Shown: in pieces, positions 18,819-26,296 of the stretch
How positions within the stretch are numbered: the stretch's first letter is position 1
Layout: each line of letters begins with the position of its first letter
Assembly (NCBI GenBank): GCA_002256345.1
Contig: NKIY01000001.1
Location: forward strand, 760,194 to 824,193
Source of the DNA: Bradyrhizobiaceae bacterium PARB1
GTDB lineage: Bacteria; Pseudomonadota; Alphaproteobacteria; Rhizobiales; Xanthobacteraceae
Reading direction: 5' to 3'
DNA: 64,000 nt
Notes under the pieces: generated by a model
The model's input: the letters and a program-made list of their open reading frames with translations, nothing else
Databases searched by the model: none
What the model was told of the DNA's origin: nothing
Translations under genes and position numbers: made by a program

Positions 18819-19514
18819 TTAGAACTGCATCCGATCGGAGCGTGACACGCGAATAGAAAGAGGAAGTTCGCCGATCGGCGCTATTATTATATAAGCTGCC
18901 GTAAAGCGCAGAGGGTCTTGATTAGTCGGTGGCGAGTTTACAAGACGCAGTCGGCGTGTGCCGGCGCCGAGCACAAAACCAGTCGTTTCCATGGCTTTGA
19001 TCAACTCGCGGAAACTCTGGTTTATTTCGAGCTTCTGCGTTGCCGAGTAGCATTCCTTTACGTCGCCGTAGTCGCGAAAGTTATCTTGAAGGGCAGCAAA
19101 AAGCTCTTCGGCGTGCTCTGCAACCTCGCCGCACTCGGCAAATGCTGATGCATCGCAGATGTCAGCTAACTCTCGAATTTGAAGTCCCGTAGCGAGCGGC
19201 TTTATGGCAATGGCGACTGTCTCCCTGTCGAGACGTTCCCGCTCGTTCTTGATTTTCTCCGGATTTGGCAGCGCGAGTGGCTTGTTGAAGAAATCGAGGT
19301 CTGGGAATTCGAACGCCCGCGCGAGTGATCGGCGCGTATCGGCACTGCTCGGATGGCCTTTTTCGACCCGCTGCACTGTTCGTACCGTAACGCGGGCAAT
19401 TTCGGCGAGGGTTTCCTGTGTCCAACCCTGATCGCTGCGTTGTACGGAGACCATCGCGCCAACCTCTTGGGCGGTCAGCAGCCGGATATCGCATATATTC
19501 TCAAATTCCATCAT
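18819..19514 (-). CDS. XRE-family transcriptional regulator
   Basis: 231 residues. The helix-turn-helix is at about residues 15-70 (RSDQGWTQETLAEIARVTVRTVQRVEKG), of the Cro/CI XRE type, followed by a charged linker and a helical domain of unknown family (about 95-231). GGGATGAG precedes the double ATG, so the start may be 19514 or 19511. It reads in the same direction as the two-gene HEPN-like unit and is the nearest regulator to it, separated by 373 bp with a repeat array. Whether it controls that unit or itself only is not shown. Confidence 0.75.
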   Translation of the reverse strand: MMEFENICDIRLLTAQEVGAMVSVQRSDQGWTQETLAEIARVTVRTVQRVEKGHPSSADTRRSLARAFEFPDLDFFNKPLALPNPEKIKNERERLDRETVAIAIKPLATGLQIRELADICDASAFAECGEVAEHAEELFAALQDNFRDYGDVKECYSATQKLEINQSFRELIKAMETTGFVLGAGTRRLRLVNSPPTNQDPLRFTAAYIIIAPIGELPLSIRVSRSDRMQF

Positions 19515-19862
19515 CGCTCATCCCCGATATTGATGGCGATAAATTTAGTCATGACAGGCTGAATTGAACACGACAGGAAGCCGACAGCCTCCCGACGGCC
19601 TCGCCGAACTTGGCCTAGCCGCGCGGGTGGGATCAAAAAGGTCGCCAGGAGCTTGCGAGAAAGCCCACTTTCGAAAGGAGGGCCGTCGTCCATGGGCTTA
19701 TTTGGGTAAACGGATGACTGTGGGCTCAGCGCAACAATGCTGGATGAGGTTCTGCCAACCCGCGCTGTTGCCTCAAACCGCGCCCGGATGTAACAATGAG
19801 ATATCCCTCGCAACGCAACCCTGATCGGTCAACCGAACGATATCAAAGGGTTACGCTGGATT
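19515..19862. other. Non-coding stretch left of the tRNA-derived attachment site
   Basis: No supported gene, RNA or repeat. The region separates the XRE gene from the 3' end of the tRNA on the minus strand, so it is the original chromosomal sequence downstream of that tRNA or part of an older insertion. Confidence 0.4.
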
Positions 19863-19906
19863 TGGTAGCGGGAGAGGGACTCGAACCCCCGACCCCAGGA
19901 TTATGA
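19863..19906 (-). tRNA. 3' end of a tRNA with CAT anticodon, left attachment site of the element
   Basis: Read on the minus strand, the segment gives the anticodon-loop 3' side (TCATAATCC), a variable loop, a perfect T-arm (GGGGGTTCGAGTCCC), the 3' acceptor strand TCCCGCT and an encoded ACCA. The 5' half does not follow as a normal tRNA: upstream bases form only poor anticodon-stem pairs, although AGCAGGA at 19958-19964 could pair 6 of 7 with the acceptor strand. Tyrosine integrases typically recombine in tRNA 3' halves, and the integrase gene starts about 150 bp away. The best reading is the truncated copy left at one end of an integrated element. No second copy was found in the window. Confidence 0.7.
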
Positions 19907-20053
19907 TGCACATGTTCTAAGGAAATAGGGCGTTATCGGTTAACTAAGTGGCCTAAATCCTGCTGTTTTATACCTCCTAATCATGCTCGACCCTACCGCC
20001 CCGACGACTTTGATGCAAAAGTTGCTACGGGATGTTTGCTACGGATTTTGAGC

Positions 20054-21775
20054 ATGGGAAAAAAGTCGGAAACCGCTAAGCCGGAAAAGGAAAAGAAGGA
20101 ACCGGTTCACCCTCCCGCGCGCCGCGTCGAGATCACCGCGGAGGTGGTTAAGGAAGCGGTCCGCCTAGCCGCGGCGGCGAAGGATTCCCACCTCATCCAG
20201 GACTGGTACGACGTAGGTCTTCCGTACCTCCAGCTCCGACAACGGGGAAAGTCGGTCACCTGGTATGTCCGCGCGAAACGCCGATCGCAGAAGCTCGGCC
20301 TGGCGTCCATGCCGAAAGGGAGCATGGATCGCGTTGGCTACCTGAGCGTTAAGGAGGCCCGCGCAGCGGCGGCCCGGGCCTACGACGGGATCGAGGCGCC
20401 GCCCCCGCCCGTGTCGAAGTCCAAGCCCGAGCCTGGAGCCGCGGTGCCGGATGCACCCGTTGTAGAGGCGGTCGGGTGGACCTGGGCGGATCTCACGCGA
20501 GAATTTCAAGAGAACATGAAGGGGATGCGGATCGTCGGCGGCAAGGTGAAGCTACCGTCTCAATCGACGCAAGACGACGTGCGGTCCTCTTTCTCGAAGG
20601 CGCCGCTGGTTGCTCTCGGACCGAAACTCTTGACCGCCTTGCTGCCCTCCGATTTCACGGGGGCGATCAAATTGATCCAGACCGCGAACGGCCACCGATC
20701 GGCGGAGAAAGCGCTGACCTACGCGAAATCCGCGATGACATGGGCGCTCGGTAAACGGACGGACGAGAGTGGCTTGGGATCCACGATGCCATGGTGGGAG
20801 CCGTTGCTGCCCCCCGACCCACCGCCAGCGATGCTGAAAGAAATCGCGGCTCGAAACGAAGCTAGGAAAAAAGCCAAGGAAAAGTTCACGGTCGCGGATC
20901 TCGGCAAACTGCTTGCCCGCCATGAGGAATTCTGTGCCGGCAAAACCGGCAGGGATGCGATCAGCCCTGGCATCCGGTGGGGACTTTGGTGGCTCGCCTA
21001 CACGGCTAACCGCCGTTCCTCGGTGGTCGCGCTCGAACGTGCGCGCCTGTTTCAGACCGACGAATTCGGCCGACCCGGATGGGGACGGGCGACATGGCCA
21101 CCGGAATCGATGAAAGCAAAACAAGACTTCTGGCTGCCGCTGCCGCCGTCCGCGCTTCATGTAGCGAACTCGGCGATGAGCGACTGGGCAGCGCTGGTCA
21201 AAAGAAGCCATGACGATTTCGAGACGCAGTGGGTGTTCGCATCGACCCGTCGCATAGGCCGACTGGCAGATAACGAGGACGTCGCCGTCTACCCGTCTTC
21301 TTTGAACGCGCACATCCGAGCGATGCGAGGACAGAAGAAAAGCGCCGGCACGAAAAACTATCTCGAGGGCGTGCCCCAGTTCTGGCTTCATCTGGTCAGG
21401 ACAGTGGCTACCAACTACCTCGAAGACATCATTGATCCAGCGGCGGTGTCGGCGATGCTGTCGCATTCTGATGGCGAAGCGAAGTCCAAGCTTTCGGAAA
21501 CAACGCGGCGCTTCTATTCGACAGGTCAGAAGATGGAGCTGAAGGCCGTCGCCATGGAGACTTGGTGCGCGGCGATTGACGAGGCCTACAGAAAAGCCGG
21601 CGGCAAGCCACCGATGCCGTCGCAGATCCCCGTGAATCCAGTGGTGCTTGAAGAGATGAGGCAGCGCCATGAGCGCCGCAACATCCAGCGCGCGAAGGAC
21701 AAGGCGAGGGAAGAGGCAGAGGCCCGCGCCGAGGCGGAAGCCGAAGCGAAGGCAGCCAAGGTTCGTCCAGCTTAG
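20054..21775 (+). CDS. Tyrosine-type site-specific integrase
   Basis: 573 residues from the ATG at 20054 (an upstream TTG at 20036 adds six residues). The N-terminal part (about 45-120; DVGLPYLQLRQRGKSVTWYV) is arm-type DNA-binding, followed by a SAM-like core-binding domain. The catalytic domain is at about 300-500: Arg of ANRRSSVVAL, HLVRT (H-x-x-R), the His of LSHSDG and the nucleophile Tyr of RFYSTGQK. The C-terminal 60 residues are a charged Glu/Ala/Arg tail. It is larger than the usual approximately 400-residue phage integrase. It sits beside a truncated tRNA 3' end and points into the island, as expected for the enzyme that inserted it. Confidence 0.9.
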   Translation: MGKKSETAKPEKEKKEPVHPPARRVEITAEVVKEAVRLAAAAKDSHLIQDWYDVGLPYLQLRQRGKSVTWYVRAKRRSQKLGLASMPKGSMDRVGYLSVKEARAAAARAYDGIEAPPPPVSKSKPEPGAAVPDAPVVEAVGWTWADLTREFQENMKGMRIVGGKVKLPSQSTQDDVRSSFSKAPLVALGPKLLTALLPSDFTGAIKLIQTANGHRSAEKALTYAKSAMTWALGKRTDESGLGSTMPWWEPLLPPDPPPAMLKEIAARNEARKKAKEKFTVADLGKLLARHEEFCAGKTGRDAISPGIRWGLWWLAYTANRRSSVVALERARLFQTDEFGRPGWGRATWPPESMKAKQDFWLPLPPSALHVANSAMSDWAALVKRSHDDFETQWVFASTRRIGRLADNEDVAVYPSSLNAHIRAMRGQKKSAGTKNYLEGVPQFWLHLVRTVATNYLEDIIDPAAVSAMLSHSDGEAKSKLSETTRRFYSTGQKMELKAVAMETWCAAIDEAYRKAGGKPPMPSQIPVNPVVLEEMRQRHERRNIQRAKDKAREEAEARAEAEAEAKAAKVRPA

Positions 21776-22155
21776 ATCAACTGCAACTGCGTCCCGGCCG
21801 GCGGGTACGCGGCGTTGATCTGAGCGAGCATGTCGCGCCATTCCTTCCGCGCGCGGTCGGCGCGCCAGCACATATACTTGTTCATCCGCTTCGTCAGATA
21901 GTCCCTCGCACGTTCGACCCTCGCAAGTGGAGCTTCCTCGCGGCTGGGATACGATGGCCATCGGTCATCGACCGTTGCGCGACTGCACGTTCCACCACTT
22001 GCGTCGAGATAATCATGGCCAGTGTACCAACGGCCGTTGTTCTCGGTGAGATGGACGATGATGTAGCCCCATCCGGATCTCGCGAGGACGATGTCTTCGA
22101 TCACCAGAGAGCGCTGTTCTTCCTTCGCGTGTGCCGCGGCGCTGTGAACTTTCAC
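21772..22155 (-). CDS. Hypothetical island protein, 127 aa
   Basis: Last gene of the leftward island operon; it overlaps the integrase 3' end by 4 bases (convergent), and its start overlaps the stop of the upstream gene (ATGA). Aromatic, charged protein without signal or membrane segments. The middle (GYIIVHLTENNGRWYTGHDY) and a YPSREEA stretch faintly recall the paired paralogues upstream, so it may be a divergent third member. Function unknown. Confidence 0.65.
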   Translation of the reverse strand: MKVHSAAAHAKEEQRSLVIEDIVLARSGWGYIIVHLTENNGRWYTGHDYLDASGGTCSRATVDDRWPSYPSREEAPLARVERARDYLTKRMNKYMCWRADRARKEWRDMLAQINAAYPPAGTQLQLI

Positions 22156-22709
22156 GCTGCCGTCTCCCGCTCACGCCTCCGCTCGAACATCTGCGACAGC
22201 AGCTTGCCCAACGGAACGTAATCGTCTTCGACGCCAGTCGCGCGCTGCGCGGCGAGGGCCTCCTGATCGGTCATCATATTGTGCGGATAGCCGGCGGGCT
22301 CTGCCTCGCGGTACGCCATCAGTTCTCCCGTCGACAGCGCGCGGTCCTCCACGATATCTGCGCAGCCTCCGCCCGTACGGCGGCAGACGACAACGAGGAG
22401 GCGAAACTGCTCGCGTTCGCTCGACCAGATTACGACCTCGTGGCGGCCGTTGATGCGGCCAGGACCGTGGGAAGCGATCCAGCGCCATAGGTTCTCGCGA
22501 GAGCGGTGCCTCTCATAGCGCGCGCGGGCAGCGGCTCCTGCCGTCCGAATCGACATGCCGGCGGCGGACGCGCACAGGCCGGCGCGGTCGATCTCATTGA
22601 ACGCGTCCGTGTCGAGGGCGTGCCCGAGCGCAGCGCTCAGGCTATCGACCGTGTGGATCATGGTGCCGGTGTCGTCGCGCAGGGCGATCGGAGCGAACGC
22701 TTTTGTCAT
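22152..22709 (-). CDS. Hypothetical island protein, paralogue A
   Basis: 185 residues, family unknown. The C-terminal half (VIWSSEREQFRLLVV, then ALSTGELMAYRE, YPHNMMTDQEALAAQRATG) aligns closely with the neighbouring protein at 22719-23219 (IRIWSEGQKQFRKLYL, LSTSELIWERHH, YPFNTMTKEAAIAAQLAAG). The two therefore arose by tandem duplication. The start and stop are coupled to the following gene by ATGA. No catalytic motif is recognisable. Conserved Trp, Phe and an LST-x-EL segment suggest a small recognition or regulatory domain, which is a guess. Confidence 0.7.
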   Translation of the reverse strand: MTKAFAPIALRDDTGTMIHTVDSLSAALGHALDTDAFNEIDRAGLCASAAGMSIRTAGAAARARYERHRSRENLWRWIASHGPGRINGRHEVVIWSSEREQFRLLVVVCRRTGGGCADIVEDRALSTGELMAYREAEPAGYPHNMMTDQEALAAQRATGVEDDYVPLGKLLSQMFERRRERETAA

Positions 22710-22718
22710 CGGCGGCTC

Positions 22719-23219
22719 CTATGCTTCAGCGAGGGATGCGGACGCGGCGTAGCTATCCTTGCTTCCGGCAGCGAGCTGCGCCGCGATCGCCGCTTCTTTC
22801 GTCATCGTATTGAACGGGTAGGAGTCGGAAGCGTGATGCCGTTCCCAGATCAGCTCCGACGTCGAGAGATAACCCCTTTCGTCGATGAGCCAAACGCTGC
22901 CGTCGATCTTCACCTGCAAATACAGCTTTCGAAACTGCTTCTGGCCCTCGGACCAGATGCGGATGATCGGCGCGTTCCACTGCGACGCAACCCAAATGCG
23001 CTGCAGCTCTCGGCATCCAGCGGGAGTCTTCGCGGCGTTGTAATTCGCGCGCGTGGTGGCCAGCTTATCGGCGACCCGGCGCGCGCCGCGGACGTGACGG
23101 CTGATGTGCGCGAGCGCGGCGGCGTCGAGATCATAACCGAGGTGCGTCAGCAGATCGGCATCCGAATAGCGGTCGCCCGCCGGGCTGTACAGCATCATAG
23201 GAGGGTACTGATTAGTCAT
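22719..23219 (-). CDS. Hypothetical island protein, paralogue B
   Basis: 166 residues from ATG 23219 (MTNQYPPMMLYSPAG); a tandem ATG at 23222 is possible. The first bases overlap the stop of the HTH gene upstream. Residues about 85-160 match paralogue A (22152-22709) in the same order: Trp-Ser followed by a QFR motif, then LST-x-EL, then YP-x-N-x-MT and a final AAQ-x-AAG. The shared region is flanked by poorly conserved N-termini. Unknown function; likely part of the same complex or the same biological response as its paralogue. Confidence 0.7.
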   Translation of the reverse strand: MTNQYPPMMLYSPAGDRYSDADLLTHLGYDLDAAALAHISRHVRGARRVADKLATTRANYNAAKTPAGCRELQRIWVASQWNAPIIRIWSEGQKQFRKLYLQVKIDGSVWLIDERGYLSTSELIWERHHASDSYPFNTMTKEAAIAAQLAAGSKDSYAASASLAEA

Positions 23220-23472
23220 CATTATTATCCTTCGCTGGCATCGTAGAGGCGATGCGCTCGATCTTGTCGGCGGTTGCCCGGAGGCGCTTCGCTTCCGCGC
23301 GGAGCGCCTCCGCGATCTTAATCTCATTATCCGGCGTCAGCTCGCGGACGCCGGCGACGATGTTGGCGAGATGCGGTTGGCTAATCTTCACCAATCTTGC
23401 GAACGGACTCTGCCACTTGTGGCCGAAGCGCAGCTTGCCGGCGGCGATGACCCGATCGACGCGCCTGCTCAT
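23212..23472 (-). CDS. Small helix-turn-helix DNA-binding protein
   Basis: 86 residues from MSRRVDRVIAAGK. The segment KWQSPFARLVKISQPHLANIVAGVRELTPD has the spacing of a Cro/YdaS-type helix-turn-helix: helix 2 PFARLVKI, recognition helix PHLANIVAG. A charged C-terminal helix follows (KIAEALRAEAKRLRATADKI). Overlaps both neighbours. Likely a local repressor of the element; its operator is not identified with certainty. Confidence 0.7.
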   Translation of the reverse strand: MSRRVDRVIAAGKLRFGHKWQSPFARLVKISQPHLANIVAGVRELTPDNEIKIAEALRAEAKRLRATADKIERIASTMPAKDNNDD

Positions 23473-23696
23473 CAGTGCACCGCCCGCGAGCGCATCGACA
23501 CCGAAGTGACCGACAGCCAAGGCTCACCGTGGCTGTCTCGCAGCCCGCGCAGGACCGGACCTTCCGGCATGGCCGGATCGTTCCAGGCGCCGCGCAGCGC
23601 AGCCTTCCAGTTCGACCCGTGCCGGCATGCGAATGCGCGGATGGCGTCGCGCTGCGCGGCCGTGAGCCACGGGACCGTGGTCAGATCATCCATCAC
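23472..23696 (-). CDS. Hypothetical island protein, 74 aa
   Basis: Small soluble protein (MMDDLTTVPWLTAAQRDAIRAF) overlapping the genes on both sides by a few bases, which supports that it is translated as part of the operon. The RDAIRAFACRHGSNWKAALRGAW stretch resembles a short helical DNA-binding-like unit, but I recognise no family. Confidence 0.55.
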   Translation of the reverse strand: MMDDLTTVPWLTAAQRDAIRAFACRHGSNWKAALRGAWNDPAMPEGPVLRGLRDSHGEPWLSVTSVSMRSRAVH

Positions 23697-24322
23697 GTCG
23701 CCAACTCCGCGAGCATGGCCTCATCCTCGATCGTCAGCTCGACGCGGGGCGGCGGCGGAACATGTACCTTCGGCTGCCGAAACAACGCTGTCGGGCGCGG
23801 CTGCCACTTGTTCGTCATCGGCAGCGTGAGGCGGTTCTCCGCGCACAATTCGTGGGCCGCCGCGCGCGCACGCCACGCCGAGCGCGCCCAGCGTTTGCGG
23901 GGGTCGGGCATCGCGCCGCCTTCGACGACCCACTCGACCCCGGCGCTCCAGGAATAGCCGTCGGTCGGGCGGGCTCCGCTGCCCTTCACTACCGCTTTCA
24001 CGAAATCGAAAGCCGGCTCGGTCTCCTCAATGCCGAGCTTCTTCTCGATCGCCGGCAGGTCCGACAGGCGGCCGCGACCAGCGGCGAGCTCGGCCAGCAC
24101 GAACGCGCGCCACGCGATGAGGCCGGCCTGGTCGCGCATCTTGATCTCGCAGATGCCGTTGGCGTCCGGATCCCAGGAGTCGATGGCGTAAGGCAACAGG
24201 CCCGGCCTGTCGCTGCTCTCGACGCGGCCGAGACCGGCGGTCAGCATATCGTGATCCGCGCGGTCGCGCAGCGCTTCCGCGATGTAGTCGCGAACTTGAA
24301 CGGTGGTCTTGAAGATCCGCAT
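23693..24322 (-). CDS. Hypothetical island protein, 209 aa
   Basis: Soluble protein of unknown family. It opens with MRIFKTTVQVRDYIAEALRD, has a central acidic region and ends in a Pro-rich, basic segment (NKWQPRPTALFRQPKVHVPPPP) followed by an acidic tail. Its stop overlaps the start of the next gene. It begins 78 bp after the stop of the gene at 24401-25060, so it belongs to the same leftward unit. No catalytic motif noticed. Confidence 0.6.
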   Translation of the reverse strand: MRIFKTTVQVRDYIAEALRDRADHDMLTAGLGRVESSDRPGLLPYAIDSWDPDANGICEIKMRDQAGLIAWRAFVLAELAAGRGRLSDLPAIEKKLGIEETEPAFDFVKAVVKGSGARPTDGYSWSAGVEWVVEGGAMPDPRKRWARSAWRARAAAHELCAENRLTLPMTNKWQPRPTALFRQPKVHVPPPPRVELTIEDEAMLAELAT

Positions 24323-24400
24323 GATTTGACATCTCCCTTACTACGCCCTCAAGCCGGGTAGCGGTTGCCCGTGCCCGGCGTGATGACGATGTCGGTGGGT

Positions 24401-25060
24401 TCAGTGCGCCTCGATCTCTCTCACGCGCTCGAACAGATTGTCGGTGTAACCATCGACCTGCGCGATCCGGTCCTCCAGGCCGATGATGTATTCTGCCAGC
24501 GCGCGATTGCCGTTCAGTCCGGCTGCGGCGTCGAGCTCGGCAATGCGGGCCTCGCGCTCAGCCGCTTCCTTCGCTTCATGCTCGGCAGCGATACCTTCGC
24601 GATAGGCCTTAAGCGCGCTGTAGTAATGCTCGAATCCTTCCGTGCCCTCGATGTCCCAATGCGGATCACGGCGCCAGTCGAGCTTCAGCTCCGCGACTTC
24701 CAAGCTTGGCTTCTTCGGCCACGTTCGGGTGAAAGCGATCGGGTTCGAGACACGCTCTCCGTGAACCCTAACTGCGTAGCAATATCTTTCGATCTCGACC
24801 TCATCTCCGTCGCGCAGGACGGTGGCCTTCGCCTTTGTCTCCGGCAGCTTCGCGATATCCAACGTCGGGCTGTCGCTGATCACAAACAGCGTGGCGTCGA
24901 CGAATGCCGTCGGTGATTCCGGAAACTTGTTGAGATGGCGCTCCAGACCTTCGCGCGGATCGAGACCACGCTGACGAGCACGGTTCTCCACGGTCTCCAC
25001 GCGATGCGGGTAGTGAAACCCTTGGGCGATCACGTAGTCGCCGGCCTTCAAGATGTGCAT
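24401..25060 (-). CDS. Hypothetical island protein with C-terminal coiled coil
   Basis: 219 residues from MHILKAGDYVIAQGFHYPHR; GGAGAGAACGG lies just upstream. The first 130 residues look like a compact beta-rich domain. The C-terminal 70 residues are helical and charged (EHEAKEAAEREARIAELDAA, then YIIGLEDRIAQVDGYTDNLFERVREIE), a likely coiled coil for oligomerisation. First gene of the leftward operon 25060-21772; its promoter region contains a palindromic operator. Family not recognised. Confidence 0.6.
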   Translation of the reverse strand: MHILKAGDYVIAQGFHYPHRVETVENRARQRGLDPREGLERHLNKFPESPTAFVDATLFVISDSPTLDIAKLPETKAKATVLRDGDEVEIERYCYAVRVHGERVSNPIAFTRTWPKKPSLEVAELKLDWRRDPHWDIEGTEGFEHYYSALKAYREGIAAEHEAKEAAEREARIAELDAAAGLNGNRALAEYIIGLEDRIAQVDGYTDNLFERVREIEAH

Positions 25061-25227
25061 CCGTTCTCTCCGCTTTCTGTGGCTTCGGCGTAAGCGCCGT
25101 CCGTCGTTGAAATGAAATCTATTTCGGATTGGTCGCTCTCGCAAATCACAAGACCGTGGCGCACTTAAGGGGAGTTAACTGCCCGATCGCGGGAAAACCT
25201 TATTTCAAGGGGTTTCGCGTGTCGTCT

Positions 25228-25242
25228 TTGAACAATGTTCAA
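25228..25242. promoter_or_regulatory. Palindromic operator TTGAAC-N3-GTTCAA
   Basis: A perfect 15-bp inverted repeat, TTGAACAATGTTCAA, stands 168 bp upstream of the gene starting at 25060 and downstream of a terminator for the neighbouring operon. Its form is typical of a dimeric phage-type repressor site. The small HTH proteins of the element are the natural candidates to bind it. Confidence 0.5.
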
Positions 25243-25282
25243 GTTTGTGTAGTTGGGGAAAGCGTGGGGACAACTAATTAAA

Positions 25283-25306
25283 AGGCCCGGCGTCTCTGCA
25301 GGGCCT
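25283..25306 (-). terminator. Rho-independent terminator of the upstream leftward operon
   Basis: On the minus strand AGGCCC and GGGCCT form a 6-bp GC stem around a 12-nt loop, and the second arm runs straight into TTTTAATTAG. It lies 93 bp after the stop at 25399, and so ends the operon that begins at 29322. Confidence 0.65.
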
Positions 25307-25398
25307 GGTTAACGCGATCTACGCGGCCGCTGCATCTAGGCGGGTGAACGCTTCCTTTGCCGCCGTTCGGATCTTTTCCGATAGGATCGCGAGATCAC

Positions 25399-25629
25399 TT
25401 ATGCCGAACACCGTGCGCCCCAAACGGCGAACCTGCGTCCGTAGTCATCGACGGCCCAGGCAGGCCGCTTGCCGATCTCAGGCAATCGTTCGACATACGG
25501 CCACAACAACGCGGGATCGACGCCGCTCCGCGTCCGGACAGTCGCGATGGCGGCGCGAAGGCCGGCGTCGTCGAGCATTTCCCTGGTGGCGATCAGCGAC
25601 TCCCAGGGATCGATGAGGGAGAGCTGCAT
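25399..25629 (-). CDS. Hypothetical island protein, 76 aa
   Basis: MQLSLIDPWESLIATREMLD; the ATG at 25629 overlaps the TAA of the upstream gene (TAATG), which fixes the start. Soluble, with several Trp and Arg. Last gene before the terminator. Unknown family. Confidence 0.6.
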   Translation of the reverse strand: MQLSLIDPWESLIATREMLDDAGLRAAIATVRTRSGVDPALLWPYVERLPEIGKRPAWAVDDYGRRFAVWGARCSA

Positions 25630-25970
25630 TATGCGGCATCCTTGAATGGCTTCTGTATCGTAAACCATTGCGTCTTCGAGGAAGTGCCCTGTCTGAAGAA
25701 AAGCACCTGGGCCATCTGTTCGGACGTGAAGTGCAGCTCTTTGAACCGCTCGGTTATGGATCGACCTTCGTCTGGCGATAAGCGATCCAGAAGCGATGGG
25801 AGATCCATGACCTGCGGCGTGCCCTCTTCGGGAAGAAAAACCCTGACCTGACCTCCCGAGCCCCCCAACATCCACATTAGCTCGGCAGGGTGAGGATGAA
25901 ATGGAAAATTGAAGCGTCCCTCGACTCGGGCAATGATGTTGTAGTCTGTGGTGAGGGCGATGCGGTTCAC
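25629..25970 (-). CDS. Hypothetical island protein, 113 aa
   Basis: MNRIALTTDYNIIARVEGRF. The start overlaps the upstream stop and the stop overlaps the downstream start, so translation is coupled on both sides. Mixed alpha/beta composition, no membrane segment, and a segment GGQVRVFLPEEGTPQVMDLPSLLDRL. No recognised family or catalytic motif. Confidence 0.6.
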   Translation of the reverse strand: MNRIALTTDYNIIARVEGRFNFPFHPHPAELMWMLGGSGGQVRVFLPEEGTPQVMDLPSLLDRLSPDEGRSITERFKELHFTSEQMAQVLFFRQGTSSKTQWFTIQKPFKDAA

Positions 25971-26287
25971 GACCGCGCCCCCTCAGGTAGGCAGAACTCA
26001 AATTCCGAGACTGTGAACAGGTCCGGGCCGTAGGGCTCGGTCTTCACGCGGACGATGACAAGATCCGCGTTGTCAGCGATCTCTTCGTGGTGCAGCCCGA
26101 ACATCTTCGCGACGTCCTTGATCAGCAGCATGCGGACGTCGGACCCGGCCGCGACGACATCGAGATATTCCGACAGCGTGCTCTCGCCGGCGCGCATCTT
26201 TTCGAAGACCTCGGGGAGGCGGTGGCGCTCGTTCAGGATCGCGAGGCGCCCGTGGATGCCGGTCTGCATTGTGAAGCTGTCGACCAT
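25967..26287 (-). CDS. Hypothetical island protein, 106 aa
   Basis: MVDSFTMQTGIHGRLAILNE. Soluble helical protein with an SEYLDVVAAG segment and a beta-rich C-terminus (ADLVIVRVKTEPYGPDLFTV). Overlaps the next gene by ATGA and follows the Zn-ribbon regulator by 9 bp. Unknown family. Confidence 0.6.
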   Translation of the reverse strand: MVDSFTMQTGIHGRLAILNERHRLPEVFEKMRAGESTLSEYLDVVAAGSDVRMLLIKDVAKMFGLHHEEIADNADLVIVRVKTEPYGPDLFTVSEFEFCLPEGARS

Positions 26288-26296
26288 GGTCTTCTC

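Larger units (their letters stand above)
25061..25398. other. Regulatory gap between two leftward island operons
   Basis: 338 bp with no supported gene. It holds a terminator for the operon on its right and a palindromic operator, presumably with the promoter, for the operon on its left; both are listed separately. Confidence 0.55.

Noticed and set aside
19863-19964. Complete 102-nt tRNA
   Set aside because: The T-arm, acceptor 3' strand and CCA are good and AGCAGGA pairs 6 of 7 with the acceptor, but the anticodon stem does not pair and no normal D-arm forms; a truncated attachment-site copy fits better.
20552-21961. Long minus-strand open frame (469 codons) across the integrase gene
   Set aside because: It lies opposite a well-supported tyrosine integrase with all catalytic residues; the product is Arg-rich without any motif, typical of an antisense shadow in GC-rich DNA.
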